Positions 30,966 through 39,806 are shown, counted from the first letter of the stretch. The stretch: DNA of 64,000 nt from Natronocalculus amylovorans (GCF_023638035.1 NZ_JAKRVX010000002.1:558001-622000), one strand, 5' to 3'. The notes: generated by a model from the letters alone, not told the origin. Numbers and translations: made by a program.

Positions 30966-31460
30966 TCAGATACTGAGGCGTATTAAAAGATTGTTCAGTT
31001 CCTTATGCGCTTCTCTGGTACCGATAACAATGAGTCGATCGCCAACTTCGAAGACAACATCACGCTCGATGACCGAATGGACTTCGCCATCGCGCTCTAA
31101 CCCGAGCAGTACGGTCTCTGTTTTCTTTTCAATGACGACTTCGTCTCGTGGGCGTCCTGCAAGCCCAGACTCTGCGGTAACGGAGTACCATTTGATGTAC
31201 TCGCCACTCACAGTTTCTTCAGAAATCTGCCCAGCGATCGGCTGGTAGTATGCGCCAACAAGAAACAGTCCAAGCACCCGCGCTTGCGAGTCAGTGAGTT
31301 CAAACTGTTCTGTATAATCATCGTCGACATGTTCACGATAGAATACTTTTCGTCCACCGGTGCTGTGGATTAGGACAGCGATGCTTCGGTTGGGATCCAA
31401 GTACAACTCATACCGCTTTCCAACACCGGGGAGATCAGTTTCTTTGATATCGAATGGCAT
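30966..31460 (-). CDS. KhtT-like antiporter regulatory subunit (RCK_C)
   Basis: 164 residues. The N-terminal half (IKETDLPGVGKRYELYLDPNRSIAVLIHSTGGRKVFY) and the C-terminal RCK_C half (RPRDEVVIEKKTETVLLGLERDG...FEVGDRLIVIGTREAHKELNNLL) match the cytosolic partner of KhtTU-type K+/H+ antiporters. RCK_C domains bind ligands such as cyclic-di-AMP or nucleotides. It is divergent from a second, similar gene that precedes the antiporter, so the pair are paralogues sharing one promoter region. Confidence 0.85.
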   Translation of the reverse strand: MPFDIKETDLPGVGKRYELYLDPNRSIAVLIHSTGGRKVFYREHVDDDYTEQFELTDSQARVLGLFLVGAYYQPIAGQISEETVSGEYIKWYSVTAESGLAGRPRDEVVIEKKTETVLLGLERDGEVHSVIERDVVFEVGDRLIVIGTREAHKELNNLLIRLSI

Positions 31461-31576
31461 ACTGTGTGATTGACTTGTACGAACTTATATTTCGACCCAA
31501 TACACAGTTCTGCGATCGGTGCTATCGGAAAGACCGTATCAAACACAACTATATTCCCCGGTTCAAACTACTAGAT

Positions 31577-32059
31577 ATGACGATTCGAGAATCTGATCTC
31601 CCAGGGGTTGGAAAAAAGTTTGAGGTGGATCTCAAAGACGGTGAGATGATTGTCGTGATTCACAATACTGGCAAGCGCGAACTCTTTTCGCGGCCTGATG
31701 CAGATACTGATTCGGAGAAGGTATTCGAGTTCTCCGACGACCTTGCTCGAAAAATTGGCTCAATTATTGAAGGTGCATATTTCCAGCCTGTGGAAGCGAA
31801 AACTGCGGAAACAACACTCCCAGGCGGCATTTTGCTTGAGTGGTATGAAGTTCAACCCGGCTCAGAGCTGATCGGTGAGACGCTTGCGAGTGCAGATATC
31901 GGTAACCGATCCGGATTCACGATCGTTGCCATTCAACGCAACGAAGAGACGATCGACAGTCCACCTGCAGACACAACCTTGCACGAGGGAGATACGGTTA
32001 TTGGCGTTGGAACGCGCAAAAACTGTACCGAATTCGAAAAGCTACTGGCTGGTAACTGA
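31577..32059 (+). CDS. KhtT-like antiporter regulatory subunit, second copy
   Basis: 160 residues from ATG 31577 (MTIRESDLPGVGKKFEVDLKDGEMIVVIHNTGKRELFSR). A TATA-like ACTATATTCC sits about 28 bp ahead. It is about as long as the divergent copy at 30966-31460 and shares DLPGVGK, the central VxIHxTGxR block, GAYxQP and the RCK_C end (LHEGDTVIGVGTRKN). The antiporter gene follows after 74 bp, so this copy is the more likely direct partner. Confidence 0.87.
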   Translation: MTIRESDLPGVGKKFEVDLKDGEMIVVIHNTGKRELFSRPDADTDSEKVFEFSDDLARKIGSIIEGAYFQPVEAKTAETTLPGGILLEWYEVQPGSELIGETLASADIGNRSGFTIVAIQRNEETIDSPPADTTLHEGDTVIGVGTRKNCTEFEKLLAGN

Positions 32060-32133
32060 ACCAATAATGAATTGTATGCAGTCTATTCACCAACGTTCCT
32101 TTATTGACCAGCACACCCAGTCGGTGATCATCG

Positions 32134-33381
32134 ATGGCTGATGTGCTCTTAGAGATCGGTGTGATGTTTGCGGCGATCGCAGCGGTCGGTGCACTTGCAA
32201 ACCGACTCAACCAGTCCGTTATTCCGTTTTATATTGTTACCGGAATGATACTGAGTCAGTTCGTCATTGGGCGAGTTGAGCTGCCATTCCTCGGAGCGGT
32301 GTTTATTACAGAGTCACAGTTTATTACGATCGGAGCAGAGTTAGGGATCGTCTTTCTACTGTTCTTTTTAGGACTTGAGTTCAATTTAGACCGACTTCTT
32401 GAACGGCGAGAACAGATCGGAACTGCAGGGACAATCGATCTTGGAATTAATTTCGGTGCGGGCCTTATCCTTGGCTGGCTCGTATTTGGATCGTTCCTTC
32501 CCGCGTTCTTACTTGCAGGCATTGTCTACATCTCTTCGTCGGCCGTGATCACAAAATCACTGATTGATCTCGGGTGGATTGCAAACGATGAGTCCGAACC
32601 AATGCTTGGGACGCTCGTGTATGAGGACCTATTTATTGCCGTGTATCTTGCAGTTGCGTCAGCGATTGTCCTTGGCGGTGGAAATGTCGGCGAGGCTGCG
32701 ATCGATATCGGTATTGCGATCGCATTTATTCTCGTGCTGTTACTACTTGTGTATGTTGGCACGGCATGGTTCTCCCGCCTTGTCGAAACAGATGATCACG
32801 AGTTTATCGTGCTCAGAACAGTTGGTGTGTTGATACTGATTGCCGGTGCAGCACTGAGCCTCGGCGTCAGTGAGGCAGTTGCAGCCTTCTTTGTCGGTAT
32901 GGCATTCTCTGCAACCGGCCATGTGAAACAGCTTGAAGAGCTACTTGAGCCGCTCCGAGATACGTTTGCAGCAGTCTTTTTCTTCTGGATCGGGCTTGTG
33001 ACTGATCCGTTGTTACTTGTTGGGGCGGCTGGATTAATCGCACTGGCGGTTGTTGTAACTACACCAACGAAACTGGTGAGTGGATTCCTTGGTGGACGTG
33101 CATTTGGCCTCAATACGCGCCGATCGACACGTGTTGCGCTTGGAATGACAACGCGTGGGGAGTTCTCACTGATTATTGCGACGATCGCAATTTCCGGTGC
33201 TGAAGCCGGGGCATTTCCACCGGAGCTCGCAAATTTCATCAATGCATTTGCAGTCGGCTATGTGTTGGTAATGGCAATCCTTGGAACAACATTAATGCAG
33301 TATTCGGAGCCGTTTGAGGATGCTGTTGTGTCTCGAATCGATGGGCCAACAACCGACCCATCAACATCGAGTTCGGATTAA
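32134..33381 (+). CDS. Kef-type cation:proton antiporter (KhtU-like)
   Basis: 415 residues with about 11 membrane helices of the CPA2 family. Motifs include PFYIVTGMILSQFVIG, GIVFLLFFLGLEFNLDRLLERR, SSSAVITKSLIDLGWIANDESEPMLGTLVYEDLF and LGMTTRGEFSLIIATIA. It lacks its own TrkA domain. With the upstream RCK_C subunit it should form a K+/H+ antiporter for salt and pH balance. The Ser/Thr-rich end is short and cytoplasmic. Confidence 0.9.
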   Translation: MADVLLEIGVMFAAIAAVGALANRLNQSVIPFYIVTGMILSQFVIGRVELPFLGAVFITESQFITIGAELGIVFLLFFLGLEFNLDRLLERREQIGTAGTIDLGINFGAGLILGWLVFGSFLPAFLLAGIVYISSSAVITKSLIDLGWIANDESEPMLGTLVYEDLFIAVYLAVASAIVLGGGNVGEAAIDIGIAIAFILVLLLLVYVGTAWFSRLVETDDHEFIVLRTVGVLILIAGAALSLGVSEAVAAFFVGMAFSATGHVKQLEELLEPLRDTFAAVFFFWIGLVTDPLLLVGAAGLIALAVVVTTPTKLVSGFLGGRAFGLNTRRSTRVALGMTTRGEFSLIIATIAISGAEAGAFPPELANFINAFAVGYVLVMAILGTTLMQYSEPFEDAVVSRIDGPTTDPSTSSSD

Positions 33382-34117
33382 GAATAACCGTAGTTGCCGT
33401 ATTGACATTGGAAATTTCGTCCACTGTGTACCGATCGATCGCCCTCTCAGTATCACAGCGCTGCAGCCTACGAGGATAGTGACAGGAAATGTGGCTCGGA
33501 AAAAGTCCTCGTCACAAGGGGGCTGGAGGGGGTAACGCAATATCTACTAATAGATTGGATTACGAATTCCGTCGACGGTTGTCTTACATTATATTAGACT
33601 CAACAGTGCTGTGTCGAGGCCTATTGAGGTAGAATCAAGACCACGTACCATTGGTTCCGATAGCAATATTATCCGCAACGAACGTCTTCGGTTTGTCTCA
33701 AGTAAGTTACGAATATAGTAGTAAAACCGACATATACCCACAGGGGCGTGTCATCTGGCAAAATATTTGTATGTCGAGTAATCGGAGACGTTATTGTATG
33801 TTTAGCAACAAATATCTATTCACAAAGATTCGGAATAATCTCGGCTACAAACTACCAATTTTGTAACAGGCAACTACGATAAACGCTGTTCTCTCGAATT
33901 GCGTGCCGGTTGCAGAACAGATTCACAGACCGACCGAAATCTCAGCGCAGACTACAAGAGCGATCCGTCTGGAGTACGCGGCAGCGCTTCACGCTGATCT
34001 TAAAGTAGTGAGAGAGATAACCTGACCGAACGTCTCTACCACAGTTTCGTAACTCAACAGGTTCACAGAACAGCGCTACGGATTCAATAAATCTAACCGT
34101 GATTCGACTGATAAACG
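33382..34117. other. Long intergenic stretch, no convincing gene
   Basis: 736 bp separate the antiporter stop from the convergent universal-stress gene. It is A/T-richer than surroundings and short of CGATCG. It holds one copy of the 46-bp direct repeat (33491-33536). Only short, unpersuasive frames occur, and none matches a family I recognise. It may be decayed mobile DNA. Confidence 0.5.
33491..33536 (+). repeat. Imperfect 46-bp direct repeat, left copy
   Basis: Begins GTGGCTCGG, contains CCTCGTCACAA and ends AGGGGGTAAC. The partner at 37393-37438 has these same three blocks at the same spacing, about 35 of 46 positions identical. The two copies are in the same orientation and enclose the stress-protein/phosphate-transporter module. 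Confidence 0.7.
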
Positions 34118-34534
34118 CTATATCCCGCCATCTCGCACGACCAGCACCGACATCGGGGCTTGTCTGACCACCCTCTCCGCTGTATTACTGATAAAGAACC
34201 GTTCTGGAGTCGATTTGTTCTTTCCACCGAGTACGATTAGATCAATACTGTTTTTTTCTGCATATTCAAGTATCTCTCCGGCGGGGTTTCCTTCTTCGAG
34301 CGCAGTGATGAGTGGGACACAATTCTGCGCAGCGGCCTTTTCACACTTCTGAAGAGCATGTTTGCCAGCCTGCTCGTACAGATCTTTCGATGCTGTCGTC
34401 CTGCCAAGCCGAGAATCCACTACATACAGCGCATGGAGGCGTGCCCCGAATGTGTCCGCCAATTCTATTGCACGCTTCATGGCAATATCTGCAGCAATGC
34501 TCTCGTCCGTTGCGACGAGGAGCTTTTGGTACAT
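34118..34534 (-). CDS. Universal stress protein (UspA family)
   Basis: 138 residues starting MYQKLLVATDESIAADIAMKRAIELADTFGARLHALYVVD. The ATP-binding loop is ILEYAEKNSIDLIVLGGKNKSTPERFFISNTAERVVRQAPMSVLVVRD: the usual G-2x-G-9x-G-S/T motif is degenerate (GGKNKSTPERFFISNTA lacks the second Gly and the Ser after the third). It may therefore not bind ATP as UspFG types do. It flanks the phosphate transporter with a second Usp gene on the other side. Confidence 0.85.
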   Translation of the reverse strand: MYQKLLVATDESIAADIAMKRAIELADTFGARLHALYVVDSRLGRTTASKDLYEQAGKHALQKCEKAAAQNCVPLITALEEGNPAGEILEYAEKNSIDLIVLGGKNKSTPERFFISNTAERVVRQAPMSVLVVRDGGI

Positions 34535-34837
34535 AACCTTGGTTCGTTAACATAAAATAAGTAGTTTCGGTGGTACGGCTATATCCGCACGAACGTTTTG
34601 TATATAATTGACAACCGAGGCTTTGTTGGTATTCGATTCTTCTGATTTATTGTGAACTACTTCCGAGGAAGACCCCAAGTACTCACCTTGCTCATCTGTA
34701 TAATGAAACCAGTTGGTTGCTGAAGACTGTGAGCTGATCGCTGGAACCCATATAGTTTTACAGGCATTTTCTAATAACGTAAAATAAATAATTATGGTTT
34801 TCATCCAGACTAGACCCAGCAGAACTGTATTGTAGCA
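34535..34837. other. Intergenic stretch of about 300 bp
   Basis: A/T-rich. An 85-codon minus-strand frame (34547-34804) begins MKTIIIYFTLLENACKTIW and contains NWFHYTDEQGEYLGSSSE, but no homologue is recognised and composition is non-committal. The stretch contains likely promoters for the stress gene, with TATATAA-like elements. Confidence 0.3.
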
Positions 34838-36010
34838 TTAGGTTCCCGGAACAGGTACGATAACAAAGAATGCATATGAAAGCCCTAGTGAGACTGTCGG
34901 ACCAATAATCCACATTGAGATGTACTTTGCAACCGCTCGGGGATTAAATAGATCACCCACTTCAAGAACTTCCTGTGGTTCTGGTTCCCCAATAGCCGAA
35001 GCAGGAACGGCTGGATCGGCTGTCAAAGCCCCTGTTTCAATCTGTGCATCGATTTTGCCTTGGACTGCATCTCGTGCCGAAATTGGACGAGTCGCACGTC
35101 CCCAGCCAAGGCCGACGATTGTCATTACCATCGCCATTACGAGGCTGATTGGAATCCCAGCATTCGATAATAGTGTTGTGATCGTTGCGGAGACCGTCAT
35201 AACAAGCAGTGCCGCAAGCAGCGGAATATCCGTTAACTCGGTTCCGACTGATTCCATCGTCCGACGCGCAATAGTAAACCCACCGATGCCGATAGCGATG
35301 GTTGCAATAATGATCGCGGAGTCCACTTCGAGTGCGCCACTGCTCACTAACGGCGCAACCGCATTCGGAACGTTACTTGCGCCGGCGCTGAACGCCATAT
35401 AACAACCAATAATAAGCACAACAATTGTTCCAACTAACTCCTGTCGCGTCGTATTTGGCCCGAGAACAGGTAACGGAATGGTTCCACTCCGGTCGAGTGT
35501 AATGAGTGGCCCCTCCGTTGAAACTATTTCGAAACGCTCGTTGAGTGCCGGGTAGAGATATCGACCGATGACCCCGCCGATCCAAAACCCGATAACTGGC
35601 GTTACAACCCACCAGGAGACAATGCGTCCGAGCGTATCGAAGTTGAGCGTTCCGGTCGCCAGTCCAAGGCCGGCTATCGATCCGACAGTCGTCATTGATG
35701 TCGGGACTGGGACGCCAAATACGTTAGCGATCAGTATGCCGGTTCCGATGAAAAAAAGCACGGCAACGCCGGCTTCCAACGAGATTGCGATCGTAATAAT
35801 GTCGCCTGACAACGTATCCATGACATTCCGTCCGACCGTCCAGCCACCCAAAAAAACAAAGAATGTCATAAGTGCTGCTGCAGCAGATTTCGAGAGGATT
35901 CCGGCACCAACAGAAGGCCCCCAAGCGATGCCAGTAGACGATCCACCGATATTAAACCCCACAAAGATGGAGGCAACAACACCAACTAGTAATATAATAG
36001 GAAGATCCAT
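34838..36010 (-). CDS. PiT-family phosphate transporter
   Basis: 390 residues with 9-10 membrane helices. Two inverted PiT signatures are visible: FVGFNIGGSSTGIAWGPSVGAG at the N-terminus and FSAGASNVPNAVAPLVSSGALE after residue 200. The second is close to the GANDVANA motif. It should import phosphate (or metal phosphate) with Na+ or H+. A hydrophilic loop of about 60 residues lies between the helix blocks. Two UspA genes flank it, and with a coiled-coil membrane gene they form a small module. Confidence 0.88.
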   Translation of the reverse strand: MDLPIILLVGVVASIFVGFNIGGSSTGIAWGPSVGAGILSKSAAAALMTFFVFLGGWTVGRNVMDTLSGDIITIAISLEAGVAVLFFIGTGILIANVFGVPVPTSMTTVGSIAGLGLATGTLNFDTLGRIVSWWVVTPVIGFWIGGVIGRYLYPALNERFEIVSTEGPLITLDRSGTIPLPVLGPNTTRQELVGTIVVLIIGCYMAFSAGASNVPNAVAPLVSSGALEVDSAIIIATIAIGIGGFTIARRTMESVGTELTDIPLLAALLVMTVSATITTLLSNAGIPISLVMAMVMTIVGLGWGRATRPISARDAVQGKIDAQIETGALTADPAVPASAIGEPEPQEVLEVGDLFNPRAVAKYISMWIIGPTVSLGLSYAFFVIVPVPGT

Positions 36011-36170
36011 ACATGAATAATTTCGTGTTCATAAGGAAAATATCTTTCGACCTTACTCATATATTTTCAAAATCCCATCGTATGAATCTTCATAAGTTAT
36101 TAGGAAGTTCAAAATGATAGAAACCGATGAAAGCAACCACCTATTTGTCGACTCAAACTAATAATCAGAT

Positions 36171-36590
36171 ATGGTTGACCGTGTACTCGTTCCAATGGAC
36201 GACTCAGAGATGGCACAAAAAGCATTAGAATATGCTATTGATATTTTTGCGGATGCGGAGATAACAGTCCTCCACGTCGTCGGGAAACCGACACCGATGA
36301 TGGGTGAGGTAGTTGGCCTTGCACTCGAAGACGATTTGCAAACAGCTGCTAACGAACGAGCCAATGAGGTGTTCGATATAGCCCACAAGATTGCAGAGGA
36401 GTACGACACGGAAATAAACACAACCGTGGCAGTCGGTCACCCAGCACGAACAATCATAAAAAAGGCAGAGGGGTACGACACAGTCGTCATCGGAAGCCAT
36501 AGCGGCTCGATCGCCGATCGATTGTTCGTCGGAAATATCGCTCAAAAGGTGTTCCGTCGTGCTCCGGTTCCTGTTGTGGTTGTTCGATAG
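36171..36590 (+). CDS. Universal stress protein (UspA family)
   Basis: 139 residues starting MVDRVLVPMDDSEMAQKALEYAIDIFADAEITVLHVVGKPTPM. The nucleotide loop is complete: IGSHSGSIADRLFVGNIAQKVFRRAPVPVVVVR gives G-2x-G-9x-G(N/I). It should bind ATP or cyclic-di-AMP-like ligands and modulate a partner, probably the phosphate transporter divergent from it. Only 160 bp separate the two starts. Confidence 0.88.
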   Translation: MVDRVLVPMDDSEMAQKALEYAIDIFADAEITVLHVVGKPTPMMGEVVGLALEDDLQTAANERANEVFDIAHKIAEEYDTEINTTVAVGHPARTIIKKAEGYDTVVIGSHSGSIADRLFVGNIAQKVFRRAPVPVVVVR

Positions 36591-36608
36591 CGTGTTGTCT
36601 GGAGTGGA

Positions 36609-37190
36609 TCACTTCTCGCCGTTGGTTGGTTCGTTGGACCCTGTTCGGTCATCTGTCTCGATCCCCTCTTTGTTTTCGCTAAGTGCCTCTTGGAGTTCTT
36701 TCTTGGTCTTGTCGATGGTCTCCTCAACTTCATCCTTGCGAGGTCGGCGCGAAACGCGTCGATTTACCTCATCAACCTTTTCAGTAACTTGAGAGACTTC
36801 ATTGGAAACACTCTCTTCAACAGTTTTTGCAATTGTTCTCTCAACGGATTCAGTGACTTCTTTTTCAACGGATTTTGCAACAGTTTCACTCACGTCTTTG
36901 TCCATCGATTCCGCAACTGTCTCTCCGATCTGATTTTCGACCGATTTGGTAACCTCTTGGGTGACCTTCTTAGCCACCGTTTCCTCGACAGCTTCCGCAA
37001 CTTGGGCAGTCATCCACTGCGGGTCGAGCCTACTCATCTTCCACCCGACGTGGATTGCATACGCAAGGAATACACCCAGCCCGAACGTAATTCCTGTTCG
37101 AATTCCCACAACGACCATCAGACCGATCGCGACAACAAACAGGATGCCGTAGCCTATATCTGCAAATGCGTCAGTACGATATCCATCCAT
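36609..37190 (-). CDS. Membrane-anchored repetitive coiled-coil protein
   Basis: 193 residues from ATG 37190 (MDGYRTDAFADIGYGILFVVAIGLMVVVGIRTGITFGLGVFLAYAIHVG). Two N-terminal membrane helices are followed by about 120 residues of heptad-like repeats. VAKKV, VTKSVE, VAESMDK, VAKSVEKEV, TVEESV recur with Thr/Val at a 4-3 spacing. The C-terminal region is basic and then acidic. The frame is open to 37292, but the extra residues look unlike the protein. It probably forms a membrane-tethered oligomer; function unknown. It ends 18 bp from the convergent stress gene. Confidence 0.72.
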   Translation of the reverse strand: MDGYRTDAFADIGYGILFVVAIGLMVVVGIRTGITFGLGVFLAYAIHVGWKMSRLDPQWMTAQVAEAVEETVAKKVTQEVTKSVENQIGETVAESMDKDVSETVAKSVEKEVTESVERTIAKTVEESVSNEVSQVTEKVDEVNRRVSRRPRKDEVEETIDKTKKELQEALSENKEGIETDDRTGSNEPTNGEK

Positions 37191-37764
37191 ACGGGCTAGA
37201 TTAGTCGGTGACTCTTCTACCTGTTGAAACATGAGAAACGCGTGCGATTGTTCTGTCAACCATTCAAAATCAGGGATCAATATGATTTGCAAGTGTAGTT
37301 TGTTCGGTCAGCAGAATTTCGATCGTTGTATTGAGCGATAGAGAAACTCTTTGCTTTGGTGTATCTGCAATGCTGGTCTTAGGAATTAGATGGTGGCTCG
37401 GTGTGGTACCTCGTCACAAAGGGCTCAGAGGGGGTAACTGTCGTCACGGCCACAGGCTTTCGTTGCGTCTCAAAACGCATTAATCCATCTGGTTTCTGTT
37501 CAAAGTCGATGTACGCCACCCGAAAGAATCCAACTGGTCGGCTTGTCGATAGTTGGGAAGGTATCGGTCAGTGTATACTAACCGGTGGTTTGGTGATTAG
37601 AAATTGTAATCATCTATATTTTGGTTAAAAAAATAATATCGGTGTATTATTAAATAATCAAAATACACAGTCTACTACCCAGTATCAAGAGCTAGCCGAT
37701 GCTGAGCATTATATTATGATTCAATCAAATACCGTATTCGTTGAAGAGGTGCATCTGTAGCAAC
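37191..37764. other. Intergenic stretch with right copy of the direct repeat
   Basis: 574 bp without a persuasive gene. The right copy of the 46-bp repeat is at 37393-37438. From 37600 to 37700 it is very A/T-rich, and this may hold the promoter of the truncated transporter that begins at 37765. Confidence 0.45.
37393..37438 (+). repeat. Imperfect 46-bp direct repeat, right copy
   Basis: GTGGCTCGG, then CCTCGTCACAA, then AGGGGGTAAC at the same spacing as the copy at 33491-33536. The intervening 7 and 9 bases differ. The two copies are 3.9 kb apart. Confidence 0.7.
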
Positions 37765-38034
37765 ATGGCCGAAGAACTTGAACGGGATCTTGGGTTAGCA
37801 TCAGTCATCGCGATAAGCATGGGTGCGATGATTGGGAGTGGCATCTTCATCCTTCCGGGATTAGCGATGGCAGAAGCCGGGCCGGCAGTAATATTTGCGT
37901 TCGTAATTGCAGCAATACTTGTTGTCCCGGCTGCCATCAGTATTGCGGAGCTTGGAACTGCAATGCCAGAAGCGGGTGGCGATTATATTTTTATTGAGCG
38001 AGGAATGGGCCCAGCAGCAGGGACAATTGCTCAA
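37765..38034 (+). pseudogene. Amino-acid permease (APC family), N-terminal fragment
   Basis: About 90 residues from ATG 37765: MAEELERDLGLASVIAISMG, then a GSGIFILPGLA motif and AISIAELGTAMPEAGGDYIFIERGMGP. This is a normal beginning of an APC permease up to the third helix; the family is usually 450-750 residues. The frame then runs into antisense sequence of a TrkH fragment and stops at 38049. The gene is therefore a broken remnant, joined head-on to the next fragment. Confidence 0.8.
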
Positions 38035-38200
38035 GTGCCATCCCAATGAGCACTGCAATTGCCATTGAGACCACGAACACCCACACATCTTCGGCGTAGA
38101 CGATCGAAACGACCAACGGCACAACCATTGCTAACGCGAGATACTTGATAACAGTACCAACAAGGCTGACACTCGATCGCCAATCAACGTGACTAACCAT
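38034..38200 (-). pseudogene. TrkH-type potassium transporter, N-terminal fragment
   Basis: ATG 38200 begins MVSHVDWRSSVSLVGTVIKY, followed by two helix-like segments to about residue 56 (GMALEQL). This matches the start of haloarchaeal TrkH subunits, which are about 500 residues long. After that, the frame reads antisense of the APC fragment. The 3' 90% of the gene is missing. Confidence 0.65.
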
Positions 38201-38427
38201 CAGTGAGACCCCATATGTTGTTTGAAATCACCGACAGATTCGGTTGCCGTTAGTGCAGCGAGCAGCGCTACAACCCCGCCAATAAGAAATGAGATCATAC
38301 TTGCAGGACCCGCGTTCCCCGTAACAATCCCTGGAAGGACAAAAATACCGGCACCAATCATTGTCCCTAATCCAAGCGTGTAGGCTTCGAGAAAGCCGAG
38401 ATCGCGTGCAAGCTCTTGGTCACTCAT
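38200..38427 (-). pseudogene. Second amino-acid permease (APC family), N-terminal fragment
   Basis: ATG 38427: [21 protein letters not shown], then [43 protein letters not shown]. It is similar to the fragment at 37765 but in the opposite orientation. After about 63 residues, the sequence turns into [11 protein letters not shown] and stops at the TrkH fragment's ATG. Only the first two helices survive. Confidence 0.78.
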
Positions 38428-38737
38428 ATATTTTCACCAACGTATATTACGCAATCCACAATAAATTTTATTTTAATTTCGGAATACGTAGTCTTGTTCA
38501 TATTGGTGCTGTTCAGATTCAATGGATATAATTGTTTTGTTATTTTTGGTTGCGATATCGCGTTCCTCAAACACACGTGTTGGTAGACTGTTGTGTTAGT
38601 ACTGTCTCAGATGGATAATCAACCAGCCAGAAATTTTCAATTCTGACAAGTGATTTTTCTATATCGTTTTCTGAAATGCGTAGACAACAACGGTCACAAA
38701 CTATTCGTCTAAAAAAGACAACGTAGACATACAACAA
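38428..38737. other. A/T-rich intergenic stretch
   Basis: 310 bp between the second APC fragment and the Lrp-family gene. It has long T- and A-runs and no CGATCG. No gene or clear repeat is seen. It probably contains the promoter of the APC fragment. Confidence 0.4.
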
Positions 38738-39475
38738 TTATTCAAATGCGGCGATGGTTTGTTTTTCTACATCATCTCGTGAAAGAATTGTAACGATATC
38801 GTATGGCTCAATTTCAGTCTGCCCGCGTGGGGTGATGAATGAATCTTCCCGTTCGATACTGATTACCAGTGTGTCCTCATCTAACAGTCCGTTCTGTACT
38901 GCTTCTGCAAGCGTGTTACCAACAATCGGCGCATCGGAACTTGCAGTGAGTTCAATAATTTCAGATCCACCGGAGAGGCTGATCAGATCTGGAACTCTCG
39001 GTGTATGATGACGATCGTCTGGTGAGTATGGTGCAAACGGAACCGTGGTTGTGGATTGAATCAGTTGTTCTCTGTCAACTGAGAGGCCAATTGCGGTTAA
39101 TTCCCGAGAGATGCGATCGAGATCGTGAGTGCTTTCACCAGCAGCAGTAATGTGTATGTTCTCACTATTGCCCATCAGCTGTTGGACGGTATTAACGCCT
39201 GAAATCTGTGTGGCTTTCTCTGCAAGAATCTGTTTCTGTTCAACGGGTGCGGTACAGATATATAAGGTCTGTAGATAGTCTTCACCTTCTCCAAAATCAA
39301 CAGCGACATGAAATCCAGTGATTACACCGGCGGTTTCAAGATTGGTAATCCGATTTCGAACAGTCCCTGGTGAGACATCAAGTTTCTCTGCAATCTCGGG
39401 TGCAGAGATATGTCGAGCGTCAATCATCAGGTCATAGAGAATGCGCCGATCGATCTCATCAAGTCGGTAACCCAT
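38738..39475 (-). CDS. Lrp/AsnC regulator fused to an RCK_C (TrkA-C) domain
   Basis: 245 residues. Residues 1-60 form the Lrp HTH (DEIDRRILYDLMIDARHISAPEIAEKLDVSPGTVRNRITNLETAGVI). Residues 65-150 are the RAM-like ligand domain. Residues 165-245 are RCK_C: IIELTASSDAPIVGNTLAEAVQNGLLDEDTLVISIERED...GQTEIEPYDIVTILSRDD. The fusion suggests ligand-controlled regulation of ion transport. It lies next to broken TrkH and APC genes, which are its probable former targets. Confidence 0.88.
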   Translation of the reverse strand: MGYRLDEIDRRILYDLMIDARHISAPEIAEKLDVSPGTVRNRITNLETAGVITGFHVAVDFGEGEDYLQTLYICTAPVEQKQILAEKATQISGVNTVQQLMGNSENIHITAAGESTHDLDRISRELTAIGLSVDREQLIQSTTTVPFAPYSPDDRHHTPRVPDLISLSGGSEIIELTASSDAPIVGNTLAEAVQNGLLDEDTLVISIEREDSFITPRGQTEIEPYDIVTILSRDDVEKQTIAAFE

Positions 39476-39806
39476 AGCGATGTATAAGAGGACGGTTGTG
39501 ATACAACTTTTGTGCTATTCACGCTGGGGTTGCGATCGGTTCGGAGATCGACTCAGTGCACTCTCAAAAGTAATGAGCCGGAGTCACTAGCCGTTGCTGA
39601 TGACAACCAACCCGTGGACAGGTGGTGTCCACGGACGCATACCCCTACCACGTCTCTCACACTGACCGACGACGACCGATCGATCGACGGACTCCACAGT
39701 AACGAAACCGTGTACAGAAGGTCGATCGGTGTGGCTGAGTTGGTGTGAGCAGTGAAGTTCCCGCTTGGGAGTGTGCGAGTGTCGCTAGTGGCTCGTGGTG
39801 ACAGTT
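39476..39806. other. Intergenic stretch with inverted repeats
   Basis: 331 bp between the Lrp promoter and the 3' end of the coiled-coil gene. It contains a strong hairpin (39612-39634) and half of a longer inverted-repeat pair. No convincing gene; the 78-codon frame at 39512 has no recognisable content. Confidence 0.5.
39612..39634. repeat. Hairpin, CCGTGGAC / GTCCACGG
   Basis: Left arm CCGTGGAC at 39612-39619, loop AGGTGGT, right arm GTCCACGG at 39627-39634: eight perfect pairs. The segment 39617-39634 also occurs in inverted orientation at 39811-39828. Confidence 0.85.

Noticed and set aside
34547..34804. 85-codon frame beside the stress-protein gene
   Set aside because: No homologue recognised and the composition is unconvincing. 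I list the stretch as intergenic with low confidence.
37401..37628. 75-codon plus-strand frame after the right 46-bp repeat
   Set aside because: Begins inside the repeat and shows no domain; probably chance.
39512..39748. 78-codon frame in the hairpin-containing stretch
   Set aside because: It runs through the hairpin at 39612-39634 and has no recognisable content.
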